A DNA stretch of 64,000 nt, taken from the NCBI RefSeq assembly GCF_009766095.1, contig NZ_LMUD01000019.1:96651-160650 (forward strand). Direction: 5' to 3'. Source of the stretch: Granulicella sp. S190. Lineage in GTDB: Bacteria > Acidobacteriota > Terriglobia > Terriglobales > Acidobacteriaceae. How positions within the stretch are numbered: the stretch's first letter is position 1; the number at the start of each line of letters is the position of its first letter. This document shows positions 1 through 8,935 of the stretch, in pieces. The translations under genes were made by a program, and so were the position numbers. The notes beneath the pieces were generated by a model, which had not been told where the DNA came from, did not search any database, and saw nothing but the letters and a program-made list of their open reading frames with translations.

Positions 1-315
1 GACGCTGTGGCGGGCGTGAAAGGTCTCGGGGACGGGTTCGAGCGCCAGGATGCGGATGCTGGGTGGGAGAGCATCGTTGAGGGCGCGGTGGAGGTTGGCT
101 GCGGGGATGGGGGCTGAGAGAGAGAAGCTGGCTACCTGGCCAAGGGCGTGGACGCCGGTGTCGGTGCGACCGGAGCCCTGGGGGAGGATGGATTCTCCGG
201 TGATGCGGTGGATGGCCTGGGCGAGGGTTCCCTGAACGGTGGGGAGGCTGGGTTGAACCTGCCATCCGTTGTAGGGTGTCCCGTCATAGGTCAGAGTTGT
301 CTTCCAGTGAAACAT
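1..315 (-). CDS. truA: tRNA pseudouridine synthase A, N-terminal part (runs off the left edge)
   Basis: The first 105 codons of a TruA-type enzyme, which converts uridines at positions 38-40 of the tRNA anticodon arm to pseudouridine. The visible part contains the family's opening strand (LTYDGTPYNGWQVQP), the PTVQGTLAQAI helix and the catalytic-loop motif GSGRTDTGVHALGQVASF, whose first Asp is the catalytic residue. The ATG at 315 fits the usual TruA N-terminus (MFHWKTTLTYDG). The gene continues left of base 1, so roughly 60% of the usual length is missing here. It lies on the same strand as the hydrolase upstream, 150 bases away, with a hairpin between them. Confidence 0.93.
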   Translation of the reverse strand, partial: MFHWKTTLTYDGTPYNGWQVQPSLPTVQGTLAQAIHRITGESILPQGSGRTDTGVHALGQVASFSLSAPIPAANLHRALNDALPPSIRILALEPVPETFHARHSV

Positions 316-422
316 GGCTTTTTGGACGGTATCACAGGGGTGATTGGCTGAGCGCGAGGGTCAGAGCAGTGTCGCTTTGATGAGGGTGCGGAGAGGTTGC
401 GCTCTTTTGATCTAACGATGTG

Positions 423-458
423 GCCGCGTCTTCCGGGAAGGAGCCTAGAAGACGCGGC
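423..458 (-). terminator. Hairpin after the alpha/beta hydrolase
   Basis: A perfect 11-bp inverted repeat (GCCGCGTCTTC at 423-433, its complement at 448-458) lies 11 bases past the hydrolase stop codon. On the minus strand the stem is not followed by a strong T-run, so it may be a weak terminator or an mRNA-stabilising 3' end. Confidence 0.5.
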
Positions 459-469
459 GTGGAGTAGGA

Positions 470-1390
470 CTAGTTGTCGGCCAGAAAGTTGTTGAGGACC
501 TTCAGGAATTGGTCTTCTTCTTCGTAAAAGGGAAAGTGTCCGCTCTTTTCGAAGATGGAGAGCTTTGAGTTTGGGATGGCTTTGTAGATCTTCCATGCGG
601 TGAGCGGCGCCACGTTGATGTCATATCGACCGCTCATAATAAGGGCAGGAAAGTGGAAGTTGTGGAGGTTGGGGTTGAGATCGACGCTCGTGACGGCTTT
701 TTCGACGGCTTCGTCCATTTTGTCATTGCTTACGTCTGCAAGAGCTTGATCGCTTAGGGGAGCTATGTAGCGATCGAAGTTCTCCTTGCTGTAGAAGTCT
801 CTGCGAAGAAAGCGGCGAAGTGACTGGCCTGATTCGATCGTGCTGTCGGCTGATGTCTTGACGGCATCTTGCTGCTTTTCCTTCGCGAGCTCGTCGGGAT
901 AGAACTGCTTGAACATGAAGAGCGTCTGGCTCAATTTTGGGGCGGCGGAGTCGATGATGACGAATTTGTGAATGTGATCGGGATGAGCGGCAGCGTAGCC
1001 CATGGCGAGCAGGCCACCCCAGGAGTGGCCGATGATATCGAAGGTCTGAAAGCCGAGTTTGGCGCGAATGGCTTCGAGGTCGGCGACCTGTGCGGCCATA
1101 TCGACAGGGGCCAATGGGTTGAGGAGTTTAGATTTTCCTACGCCGCGCTGGTCGTAGAAGATGACTTGGCGATTTTGGGCGAGGCGTCCGGTGAAGACAT
1201 CGCTGAGGAGCATGTAGTTGTGGAGGAAGCCTGGGCCTCCGTTGATGACGATGGCGGGAGTTGACGAGGAAGGCGCGCCATAGACCTCATAGGCGAGGTC
1301 TACGTCATGGGTATGAACGATTCCGGTTGCTGGTGTGGGCTGAGCGAGAACAACTGGGGGGAGGAGCAAAAAGAAAAGCAGAAATTTCAA
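470..1390 (-). CDS. Secreted alpha/beta hydrolase, proline iminopeptidase-like
   Basis: An alpha/beta-fold hydrolase that probably cleaves small peptides or esters outside the cytoplasm. It shows the oxyanion-hole motif VINGGPGFLHNY, the strand/turn YDQRGVGKS typical of prolyl iminopeptidases, the nucleophile elbow GHSWGG, a late acid in SGRYDINVAP and the catalytic His in KSGHFPFYEE. I chose the TTG at 1390 as start: it is preceded by GGAGAG at suitable spacing and directly opens a clean signal peptide (KFLLFFLLLPPVVLAQP). The frame stays open to an ATG at 1498, but the extra 36 residues would put a charged stretch before the signal peptide. The substrate is unknown. Confidence 0.8.
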   Translation of the reverse strand: MKFLLFFLLLPPVVLAQPTPATGIVHTHDVDLAYEVYGAPSSSTPAIVINGGPGFLHNYMLLSDVFTGRLAQNRQVIFYDQRGVGKSKLLNPLAPVDMAAQVADLEAIRAKLGFQTFDIIGHSWGGLLAMGYAAAHPDHIHKFVIIDSAAPKLSQTLFMFKQFYPDELAKEKQQDAVKTSADSTIESGQSLRRFLRRDFYSKENFDRYIAPLSDQALADVSNDKMDEAVEKAVTSVDLNPNLHNFHFPALIMSGRYDINVAPLTAWKIYKAIPNSKLSIFEKSGHFPFYEEEDQFLKVLNNFLADN

Positions 1391-1775
1391 CTTAAAAACT
1401 CTCCGTGATGTGAATAGGCGGTTCTCCTCTATGTTATCGCGTGGCAGGGTTTGTCGAGGGGCTGGGAACGGCGGGTTGTTATACTCGTGAGGCTGCACCT
1501 ATCCAGGCTAACCCTATGAATTTATTTCGGAACGAAGGTCGGGATATGTGCGTATAGACAGAATGCACAACGAAGTAACTGCTTTCGATCCGAAAGTCGG
1601 AAACTTTGAGTCGTTTGGAAGTGCCGCACGTCATAGTTAAGATCCAGAAGATTGATTGGATGCTCTGTCCTTGTGAAGAGCATGTGCCAGCAAAGGCATG
1701 CAGGGACCTTGTTGTGTTGTTTGAACGCCGCTGGCGGGCATCGGGAATGAATTTGGAAGTGCTGGAGAGCGAATC

Positions 1776-3884
1776 GTGAGATTAAGGGATATGCAAGGTG
1801 CGGCGAGTATTTCGCTGCTGCTGATGAGTCTGTGCACACAGCCTAGCCTGGGACAGCAGACACAGACGAATCCGACGACGCCGGCAACGCCGCAGGCGGT
1901 GCAGAATGACACGACGGGACAGCCCGGGTTGCCGCAGGCTCCTGCACCAAAGCCGACGGAGCCGCTGTTTCTGCGTGACACGAACCGCGACTTCACCAAG
2001 CCGAAGAGCCATATCTGGAATCCGATTGCGCCGTATACGGCGATCCAGGTTCCGACCTTCCGGCTGGGCAATACAGATGTTGGTTCGTTGCTGAAGGATG
2101 GCAAGATCTATCTGAGCCTGGCCGATGCGGTGACGCTGGCTTTGCAGAATAACTACGATATTGCGATCTCGCGGATCAACCTGGATATTGCGGATACGGA
2201 CCTGTTGCGGGCGAAGGCTGGATCGTCGCTGCGCGGTGTTTCGACGGGTCTGCTGACGAATACGCTCGGTGGAACGACGACGACGATTACCACGGGGGGC
2301 GGTCCCGGAGCTACTTCAGCAGGCGTGGGTGGCGGCGGTACCGGTGTGGGTGGAATTGTTGTGAGTACCAACGGCGGCGGACCTGTACCGGAGAATCTGG
2401 ACCCGGTGCTGAGTGGGCAGCTGGAGTATGAGGCCTCGACGCAGCCGCAGCTGAATACACTGTTCAGCGGTGGCTTGAATGTATTGACGACGGATACTTC
2501 GACGTACAACTTCAACTATGCGCAGGGATTTCTAACCGGCACGCAGTTGACGGTGGGCTTCAACAATACGCGGGTGACGACGGACAATCCCTTCAGCAAC
2601 TACAGCCCCTCGCTGACGACCAGCTTCCGTGCGACTGCGACGCAGCATCTGTTACAGGGCTTCGGATGGGGCGTGAACGGCCGGTTTATTCTGCAGGCGA
2701 AGAACGACCGGCGGATTACGGACTCGGCGTTCCGGCAGCAGCTACTCTACACGGTGAACCAGGTAGAGAATATCTACTGGGCGCTGGTGAGCGCGTATGA
2801 GGATGAGCAGGCAAAGGAGCGTCAGCTGACGCAGTCGTCGCAGTTGACCTCGGATAACCGGAAGCAGCTTGAGATTGGAACGCTGGCGCCGCTGGATGTG
2901 GTGAACTCTGACAGTGCTGTGGCGAGCGACAAGCAGGCCCTGGTGGCTTCGAAGACGAACCTGGAGTATCAGCAGCTACTGATGAAGCAGGCGGTGGTGC
3001 GCAACCTGAACGATCCGCAACTATCGCAGGCTCCGGTGATTCCTACCGACCGCGTGGCACTGGACAGGCTGCCGGAAGAGGACCTGCAGGTGGAGGACCT
3101 GGTGAAGCAGGCGTATGCCAACAACCCGCAGATCGAGCAGGCGGTGTTGAACATGAAGAACAACGAGATCACGATCAAAGCGTTCAAGAATGGCCTGCTG
3201 CCGGTGGTCGATGCGTATGGGTTCTACGGCGGAAGCGCGCTAGGTGGTGCTCAGAACCCGAATGCGATCAACTTTAATACGAATGCGCCGTATGCCCCCG
3301 GAACGTTTCCTTCGGTCGATTACGGGACGGTCCTCAAGAATAACTTCAACAACAACGCTCCGGATAAGGGCGTTGGGGTGAACATGACGATCACGCTGCG
3401 GAACCGCACGGCACAGGCAGACCAGGCGCGTTCGCAGATGGAGTATCGGCAGTCGCAGATGCGGTTGCAGCAGCTGTATACGCTGATTCGCATTCAGGTG
3501 ACGAACCAGCAGTATGCGTTGACGAATGATCGTGCGCAGGTGCAGGCGGCTCAAGCGGCGAGAGACTTCGCTGCGCAGAGCCTGGATGCGGAGCAGAAGA
3601 AGTACAAGCTGGGCGCTTCGACGACTGCGAATGTGTTGCAGCAGGGCAGGAACCTGGCGACGGGTGAAAACAACCTGATCTCGGCTACTGCGGCGTATGC
3701 GAGGGATCGTGCACAGCTGTTCCAACTGCTGGCGAATACGTTGGACCGGTATGGGATCAACATCGAGAGTGCAGCGCAGGGAGTTGCGGGACAGGCTCCG
3801 GTGATTCCGGGGTTGACGGCTCCGAAGGCTCCTGAGGCTCCGAAGCCGATCAATGTAACGCCGGTTGCTGCGCCGCCACAGTAG
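1776..3884 (+). CDS. TolC-family outer membrane efflux protein
   Basis: An outer membrane channel component of a tripartite efflux or type I secretion system. An N-terminal signal sequence is followed by a Pro/Gln/Thr-rich linker (residues ~25-60). Two repeated outer membrane efflux domains follow, with long coiled-coil helices rich in Gln, Ala and Asn (for example RQQLLYTVNQVENIYWALVSAY) and the typical LEIGTLAPLDVVNSDSAVAS stretch. At 702 residues it is longer than TolC (~490). The surplus is the linker, a Gly-rich insertion near residues 155-200 and a Pro-rich tail. The GTG start has GGAGAG eight bases upstream. No inner membrane pump or adaptor gene is adjacent, so its partners lie elsewhere. 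Confidence 0.88.
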   Translation: MRLRDMQGAASISLLLMSLCTQPSLGQQTQTNPTTPATPQAVQNDTTGQPGLPQAPAPKPTEPLFLRDTNRDFTKPKSHIWNPIAPYTAIQVPTFRLGNTDVGSLLKDGKIYLSLADAVTLALQNNYDIAISRINLDIADTDLLRAKAGSSLRGVSTGLLTNTLGGTTTTITTGGGPGATSAGVGGGGTGVGGIVVSTNGGGPVPENLDPVLSGQLEYEASTQPQLNTLFSGGLNVLTTDTSTYNFNYAQGFLTGTQLTVGFNNTRVTTDNPFSNYSPSLTTSFRATATQHLLQGFGWGVNGRFILQAKNDRRITDSAFRQQLLYTVNQVENIYWALVSAYEDEQAKERQLTQSSQLTSDNRKQLEIGTLAPLDVVNSDSAVASDKQALVASKTNLEYQQLLMKQAVVRNLNDPQLSQAPVIPTDRVALDRLPEEDLQVEDLVKQAYANNPQIEQAVLNMKNNEITIKAFKNGLLPVVDAYGFYGGSALGGAQNPNAINFNTNAPYAPGTFPSVDYGTVLKNNFNNNAPDKGVGVNMTITLRNRTAQADQARSQMEYRQSQMRLQQLYTLIRIQVTNQQYALTNDRAQVQAAQAARDFAAQSLDAEQKKYKLGASTTANVLQQGRNLATGENNLISATAAYARDRAQLFQLLANTLDRYGINIESAAQGVAGQAPVIPGLTAPKAPEAPKPINVTPVAAPPQ

Positions 3885-3903
3885 TAGATGTAGGGATGAA
3901 AGA

Positions 3904-3934
3904 GGGCTCGGGCTTTGGCTCGGGTCCTTTTTTT
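3904..3934 (+). terminator. Probable intrinsic terminator after the TolC-family gene
   Basis: A GC-rich stem including several G-U pairs (GGGCTCGGGCT against GGCTCGGGTCC) is followed by seven T residues, about 20 bases after the stop codon at 3884. Confidence 0.5.
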
Positions 3935-3963
3935 GTTTTGCGGTTGGTTGGGGCTGGGGGAAT

Positions 3964-4071
3964 AACCGCAGATTCCTCTGCTTCGCTTCGGAATGACAAC
4001 CAAGAAAACAGGCAAAGGCAACCGCAGATTCCTCTGCTTCGCTTCGGAATGACAACCAAGAGAACAGGCAA
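3964..4071 (+). repeat. Two tandem copies of a 52-bp repeat (period 56)
   Basis: Copies at 3964-4015 and 4020-4071 differ at one base. Each contains the segment CTTCGCTTCGGAATGACAAC. The following stretch to about 4140 is low-complexity (CAACTGCAG-like units). The repeats lie in the 297-base gap between the TolC-family gene and the DUF255 gene; I see no gene there. They look like a dispersed intergenic repeat family, but one window cannot show how many copies the genome has. Confidence 0.75.
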
Positions 4072-4181
4072 CTACAACTACAGCTGCAACTGCAGTCGCT
4101 ATTCCAAGTACAACTGCAGGAACACTGCATGCAACGGAAGGTGCGAGGCGAGTGGAATCGTTTGCACTAGACTGGAGATCT

Positions 4182-6383
4182 ATGAGTCAGAAACAGACGG
4201 CGAGTCAGGAACGAGTAGGAGACGGTACGGGGAGTGGCGTGCGAGGTGGGGAATCGTTGAACGCTTTGTCGAAGGCGGCGTCGGCTTATCTGCGGTCTGC
4301 GATGCATCAGCCGGTAGAGTGGCAGGAGTGGGGCGAGGCGGCGTTTGAGAAGGCTATGGCTGCGGATAAACCGATCCTGCTGGATATCGGTGCGGTGTGG
4401 TGCCACTGGTGTCATGTAATGGATCGCGAGTCGTATGAGAATGTGGAGACGGCGAAGATCATCAACGACCACTTTGTCGCGGTGAAGGTGGACCGGGATG
4501 AGCGGCCGGATGTGGATACGAGGTATCAGGCGGCGGTGGCTGCGATCAGCGGGCAGGGGGGATGGCCGCTGACTGCGTTTCTGACTCCGGAGGGTAAGCC
4601 TTACTTTGGAGGGACGTATTTTCCTCCAGGGGATCAACATGGGAGGCCGGGGTTTCAGCGGGTGCTGTTGACGATGGCGGAGGCGTTTCAGAATCGGCGC
4701 GAGGAGGTGAACGAGTCGGCCGGAAGCGTGATGGCGGCGATTGAGCATAACGAATCGTTTATAGGGCGGAGTGGGAATCCCGGACCGGAGCTGGTGGCGA
4801 AGCTGGTGGCGTCGGCGTTGAAGCAGTTCGATGCGCGGTCGGGTGGGTTTGGATCGCAGCCGAAGTTTCCTCACTCGGGGGCAATTGATCTGCTGCTGGA
4901 CGTGGCTTCGCGGGTTTCGACTGCCGGCGCGGAGGACCAGAGCGCGGCGGCGAAGAATGCGGCGATGGTGACGCTGCTGAAGATGTCGAAGGGTGGGATC
5001 TATGACCATCTGGCTGGAGGATTTCATCGTTACTCGGTGGATGAGAGCTGGGTGGTACCGCACTTCGAGAAGATGTCGTACGACAACAGCGAGCTGCTGA
5101 AGAACTATGTGCATGCGTTCCAGACGGCGGTGGAGCCCGAGGCGGCGCGGGTGGCGCGGGAGATGATTCAGTGGATCGATGAGTGGCTGAGCGACCGGGA
5201 GCGCGGCGGATTTTATGCGTCGCAGGATGCGGACTTTTCGCTGGAGGATGACGGCGACTACTTTACGTGGACTCGCGAAGAGGCTTCCGAGGTGCTGAGC
5301 GCGCGGGAGATGACGGTTGCGAGCGCGTACTACGACATTGGCGAGATCGGCGATATGCATCACAACCCGGCGAAGAATGTGCTGCATGTTCGGAGCACGC
5401 TTGAGGGCGTTGCAAAGGCGAATGGGATGACGGTGGTGCAGGCGCGGGAGCTGCTGGGGAGCGCGAAGGAGAAGCTGTATACGGCGCGGTTGAAGCGGCC
5501 TACTCCTTATGTGGACAAGACGATCTACGTGGGCTGGAACGGGATGATGATCTCGGCGTACCTGGAGGCGGGGCGGGTGCTGGATATGCCGGAGGTGCGG
5601 GCGTTTGCGCTGAAGTCTCTCGATCGCGTGCTGGCGGAGGCGTGGGAGGCGAAGGTTGGGCTGGCGCATGTGGTTGCGTATGGAGAGAACGGCGGGAGCG
5701 CTGCGCGGGTGGCGGGAGTGCTCGATGACTATGTTTTTCTGGGGCATGCGACGCTGGATGCGTGGGAGCTGACCGGAGAGATGCGGTACTACACGGCGGC
5801 TGAATCGCTGATGGAGAGCGCGTTGCTGAAGTTTTACGATCCAACTGGCTGCGCGTTTTTCGATACGGAGAGTGCGGCTGAGGGTGAGGTCAGGCTGGGT
5901 GCGCTTGTGACTCGCAGGAAACCGCTGCAGGACTCGCCTACGCCGGCGGGGAATCCTGTGGGTGCGGCGCTGCTGCTTCGGCTGGAGGCGCTGAACGGCA
6001 GGGAAGACTACGCGGTGAAGGCTCTGGAGACGCTGGAGACCTTTGCGGGAGTGGTGGAGCACTTTGGTCTGTATGCGGCGAGCTTCGGGTTGGCGCTGCA
6101 GAGGATGGTGTTGCGGGCGGTGGAGATCTGCGTGATTGGCGACGATGCTGCCGCGCGGAGGCTGGAGGCTGTGGCGCTGGCGCGGTATGCGGTGAATAAG
6201 AGCGTGATCCGTTTGAGGAGGGACCAGATGGGGGCGCTTCCTCCGTCGCTGGCTGAGACGCTGCCGCACCTGCCGGGGCTGAAGGGGGAGGGAAGCTTCG
6301 CGGTGGTGTGCAGCGGGACGGGATGCCTGCCGCCGGTTTCTACGGTGGATGAGCTGATCGAGGCTATGAATAAAGTTTTGTGA
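4182..6383 (+). CDS. Thioredoxin-domain DUF255 protein (YyaL / SPATA20 family)
   Basis: A cytoplasmic protein of the YyaL/spermatogenesis-associated-protein-20 family, whose biochemical role is not settled. The N-terminal ~160 residues form a thioredoxin-like domain with the signature WCHWCHVMDRESYEN, the DRDERPDVD segment and the GGWPLTAFLTPEGKPYFGGTYFPP region (cis-Pro area). The rest is an (alpha/alpha)6-barrel-like part resembling N-acylglucosamine 2-epimerases, with SQDADFSLEDDGDYFTWT and YVDKTIYVGWNGMMISAY. The ATG at 4182 has GGAG five bases upstream and is preferred over an in-frame GTG 30 bases earlier. At about 733 residues it is the normal family length. A 700-residue open frame on the opposite strand is a codon-bias shadow. 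Confidence 0.88.
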   Translation: MSQKQTASQERVGDGTGSGVRGGESLNALSKAASAYLRSAMHQPVEWQEWGEAAFEKAMAADKPILLDIGAVWCHWCHVMDRESYENVETAKIINDHFVAVKVDRDERPDVDTRYQAAVAAISGQGGWPLTAFLTPEGKPYFGGTYFPPGDQHGRPGFQRVLLTMAEAFQNRREEVNESAGSVMAAIEHNESFIGRSGNPGPELVAKLVASALKQFDARSGGFGSQPKFPHSGAIDLLLDVASRVSTAGAEDQSAAAKNAAMVTLLKMSKGGIYDHLAGGFHRYSVDESWVVPHFEKMSYDNSELLKNYVHAFQTAVEPEAARVAREMIQWIDEWLSDRERGGFYASQDADFSLEDDGDYFTWTREEASEVLSAREMTVASAYYDIGEIGDMHHNPAKNVLHVRSTLEGVAKANGMTVVQARELLGSAKEKLYTARLKRPTPYVDKTIYVGWNGMMISAYLEAGRVLDMPEVRAFALKSLDRVLAEAWEAKVGLAHVVAYGENGGSAARVAGVLDDYVFLGHATLDAWELTGEMRYYTAAESLMESALLKFYDPTGCAFFDTESAAEGEVRLGALVTRRKPLQDSPTPAGNPVGAALLLRLEALNGREDYAVKALETLETFAGVVEHFGLYAASFGLALQRMVLRAVEICVIGDDAAARRLEAVALARYAVNKSVIRLRRDQMGALPPSLAETLPHLPGLKGEGSFAVVCSGTGCLPPVSTVDELIEAMNKVL

Positions 6384-6429
6384 TGGTGAGGACTACGGAC
6401 GCTCTTGTAGGTCTGTTTAGCATAGGTCT

Positions 6430-7608
6430 GTGAGCTATCGGTTTTCCGCGCGGACGAGTTGGGATGTGGGTGAGAGTGGGTTCGCGGCTGCGATTCGCGA
6501 GGCGCGTACAGCGGGGCGGGAGTTGGTAGACCTGACGGTGTCGAACCCTACGGTGTGCGGTTTTGCTTATGACGCGGAGGCGATTCTTGCTCCTCTGGCG
6601 AGTATGGAGGCGATGGTCTACGATCCCGATCCGCGTGGGATGCGGTTTGCGCGGGAGGCAGTGGCGGGGTACTACGGGGACCATCTGGCTGATGTCGATC
6701 CGGATGATGTGGTGCTGACGACCAGTACGAGCGAAGGGTACGGCTACCTGTTTCGGCTGCTGTGCGATGCGGGGGATGAGGTGCTGGTGGCGCAGCCAAG
6801 CTACCCGCTGTTCGATTTTCTGGCGGACCTGGAGGATGTTCGGCTGAGGCCTTATCCGCTGTTTTATGACTATGGGTGGTGGATCGACTTTGCGGAGCTG
6901 GAACGAAGGATCGGGCCGCGGACTAAAGCGATCGTTGTGGTGCATCCGAATAATCCGACCGGGCATGCGACCGGACCTGAGGAGCGAGGGAGGCTGGAAG
7001 AGATCTGCCTGCGGCGTGGGTTGGCGCTGATTGTAGATGAGGTGTTTCTGGATTATGGGCTGGATGCGGGTGTGAGCCTGGGGAGCTTTGCTGTCGGGCC
7101 GCATCCGGTGCTGACGTTCGTGTTGAGCGGGATGAGCAAGATCGCCGGGCTGCCGCAGATGAAGGTGGGGTGGATCGCCGGGTTTGGGCCGGAGGGTGAC
7201 AGACGGCAGGCGATGGGACGGCTGGAGGTGGTGGCGGACACCTTTCTGTCGGTGAACGCTCCGATGCAGAGGGCGCTGCCAGTGTGGCTTGCAGGGCGGC
7301 ACGGGATTCAGGGGCAGATTCTGGAGCGGGTGAGGGAGAATCTGCGGCTGATCGTGGTGAGCGGGGTTGAGGTGCTAAGGGTTGAGGCGGGGTGGAGTGC
7401 GATTCTACGGCTGCCGCAGCGGGTCGGCGAGGAGGAGGTTGCGGAGATGTTGCTGCGGGAGGTTGGGGTGGTGGTGCATCCGGGGGCGTTTTATGGGATT
7501 GCCGAGGCTGGCAGGGTGGTGGTGAGCCTGCTCGGTGCTTGCCGTGAGATGGAGCAGGGGATGGAGCGAATCCATAGGGTAACTATGCGGAACCACGATA
7601 GTTACTAG
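6430..7608 (+). CDS. Class I/II pyridoxal-phosphate aminotransferase
   Basis: A fold-type I PLP aminotransferase. Recognisable elements are LVDLTVSNPT at the N-terminus, TTSTSEGYGYLFRLL around the cofactor-phosphate site, VVHPNNPTGHATGP (the conserved NPTG), LIVDEVFLDYG with the Asp that contacts the pyridine nitrogen, and SGMSKIAGLPQMKVGWI with the Schiff-base Lys. It has about 392 residues, the usual length. The GTG start has a weak AGGT upstream and lies 46 bases after the DUF255 gene, so the two may share a transcript. The amino-acid substrate cannot be read from sequence; aspartate, alanine or aromatic aminotransferases are all possible. Confidence 0.85.
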   Translation: MSYRFSARTSWDVGESGFAAAIREARTAGRELVDLTVSNPTVCGFAYDAEAILAPLASMEAMVYDPDPRGMRFAREAVAGYYGDHLADVDPDDVVLTTSTSEGYGYLFRLLCDAGDEVLVAQPSYPLFDFLADLEDVRLRPYPLFYDYGWWIDFAELERRIGPRTKAIVVVHPNNPTGHATGPEERGRLEEICLRRGLALIVDEVFLDYGLDAGVSLGSFAVGPHPVLTFVLSGMSKIAGLPQMKVGWIAGFGPEGDRRQAMGRLEVVADTFLSVNAPMQRALPVWLAGRHGIQGQILERVRENLRLIVVSGVEVLRVEAGWSAILRLPQRVGEEEVAEMLLREVGVVVHPGAFYGIAEAGRVVVSLLGACREMEQGMERIHRVTMRNHDSY

Positions 7609-7665
7609 TTCATGTGATGCATGTAAAGCTATGCTTTGTTTTTTAACCGCAAGCCACTCTATTTA

Positions 7666-8295
7666 TTACCCTTGTAGGAATGGATTGGAGTCGCGTTCGG
7701 CTCCGATGCTGGTGCTTGGGCCGTGTCCGGGGATCACGGTGACTTCGTCGGGCAGGGTAAGGAGGCGCTCGTGGATGGAGGTGAGGAGCTTGCGGATATC
7801 ACCTCCGGGGAGGTCGGTGCGGCCTACGGAGCCGGCGAAGAGGGTGTCTCCTGCCAGGAGGAGGGTTTGGGTGGGGAGATAGAGGCAGACGCTGCCTTCG
7901 GTGTGGCCCGGGGTGTGGAGGATGGATCCGGAAAGGCCGGTGATGGAGATGAGCTTTCCGTCTTCGAGGGTGTCGTCGGGGCCAGGGGCGGTGGGGGTGG
8001 GGATGCCGAGCCAGCCGGCCTGGATATCCATCATCTTGACCAGAGGGAGGTCGTACTGGTTGTAGAGGATGGGGGCACCGGTGAGCTGCTTGAGACGATG
8101 GGCTCCGGCGATGTGGTCGATGTGAGCGTGGGTGATGACGATCTTCTTGACGGTGAGGCCGTGGGTGGCGAGGAGGGCCATGATGCGAGGGATGTCGTCG
8201 CCTGGATCTACGACGATGGCTTCGTGGGAGAGCTGATCTCCGAGGATGGAGCAGTTGCACTGGAGCGGGCCGACGGGGAGAATCTCGTGGATCAT
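7666..8295 (-). CDS. MBL-fold metallo-hydrolase, glyoxalase II-like
   Basis: A single-domain metallo-beta-lactamase-fold hydrolase of 209 residues. It has the metal-binding motif THAHIDHIAG, a second His in HTPGHTEGSVCLY, the bridging Asp in LLAGDTLFAGSVGRTDLPGG and a last His in VIPGHGPSTSIGAERDSNPFL. This pattern matches the short hydroxyacylglutathione-hydrolase-like enzymes (YcbL type) that hydrolyse thioesters. It lacks the C-terminal helical glutathione-binding domain of classical glyoxalase II. It is transcribed towards the aminotransferase (convergent, 57-base gap) and lies downstream of secG, with a terminator between them. Confidence 0.85.
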   Translation of the reverse strand: MIHEILPVGPLQCNCSILGDQLSHEAIVVDPGDDIPRIMALLATHGLTVKKIVITHAHIDHIAGAHRLKQLTGAPILYNQYDLPLVKMMDIQAGWLGIPTPTAPGPDDTLEDGKLISITGLSGSILHTPGHTEGSVCLYLPTQTLLLAGDTLFAGSVGRTDLPGGDIRKLLTSIHERLLTLPDEVTVIPGHGPSTSIGAERDSNPFLQG

Positions 8296-8347
8296 AGGGC
8301 TTGAGCCTTCGGGAAGGAATCTTTATTTGAGGATTGTGACCAAAACA

Positions 8348-8380
8348 AAGGATGCGCAAGCCGATGGCCTGCGCATCCTT
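8348..8380 (-). terminator. Intrinsic terminator of secG
   Basis: A perfect 11-bp inverted repeat (AAGGATGCGCA / TGCGCATCCTT) 17 bases past the secG stop codon. On the minus strand it is followed by a T-rich tract (TTTGTTTT). Confidence 0.85.
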
Positions 8381-8396
8381 AAAAATGAAAGAAGGA

Positions 8397-8696
8397 CTAC
8401 TTCTTGGCCGGTGTCGTCTGGCTGGTCGGGTGCGCCGTACCGGAGAGGACGGAGTGGTCGCCGCTGGCGCGGGAGAGCAGGATGGTGAGTCCGATTGATG
8501 TGAGCATGAAGACGATGGCCGAGTAGGTGGTGAGCTTGGTGAGGAGGTTGGCTGCGCCACGAGGGCCGAACGCGGTCTGCGAACCCTGGCCGCCGAAGGC
8601 TCCCGCGAGATCGGCGGATTTGCCCTGCTGAAGGAGAACGACGCCGACGAGGAAGAGACAAACGATAACGTGAATGATGACGAGAAAGATAACCAT
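8397..8696 (-). CDS. secG: Preprotein translocase subunit SecG
   Basis: The small non-essential membrane subunit of the SecYEG protein-export channel. The 99 residues have two transmembrane helices (residues ~3-22 and ~55-73) separated by the conserved cytoplasmic loop LLQQGKSADLAGAFGGQ, followed by a short polar tail. The ATG is at 8696. The gene ends in a strong terminator. The 239 bases upstream (8697-8935) up to the regulator gene hold no gene I can support, only the presumed secG promoter. Confidence 0.93.
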   Translation of the reverse strand: MVIFLVIIHVIVCLFLVGVVLLQQGKSADLAGAFGGQGSQTAFGPRGAANLLTKLTTYSAIVFMLTSIGLTILLSRASGDHSVLSGTAHPTSQTTPAKK

Positions 8697-8935
8697 CGGA
8701 GCTGCTTACTACCTCTTGGGCCTGGAAAGCGATCTCCAGAGAATGTTCGGATCGGTGCGGGTCAGGTTTTTCCCCTCTTGCCTCGCGGCGTTCGCACCTC
8801 AACCTAAAACCTAGTGTATCACCGGCTGGGGAAGATCCAGCTCGTGCTGGCCGCGGTTCGCCTCGGGTACTGGCGTGGGGTATCTGCGGAGGTTCGGCGC
8901 CTGGAGCTTCCGGTTCCGGATTACGCTGCGTGTCG

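Noticed and set aside
3240-4130. A minus-strand frame with Ser-Cys repeats and duplicated segments
   Set aside because: The duplicated part is translation of the 52-bp DNA repeat and the rest is antisense to the TolC-family gene.
4167-6269. A 700-residue open frame opposite the DUF255 gene
   Set aside because: It is antisense to a gene with clear family motifs, is rich in Arg, His, Pro and Gln, and reflects the GC-rich third positions of the real frame.
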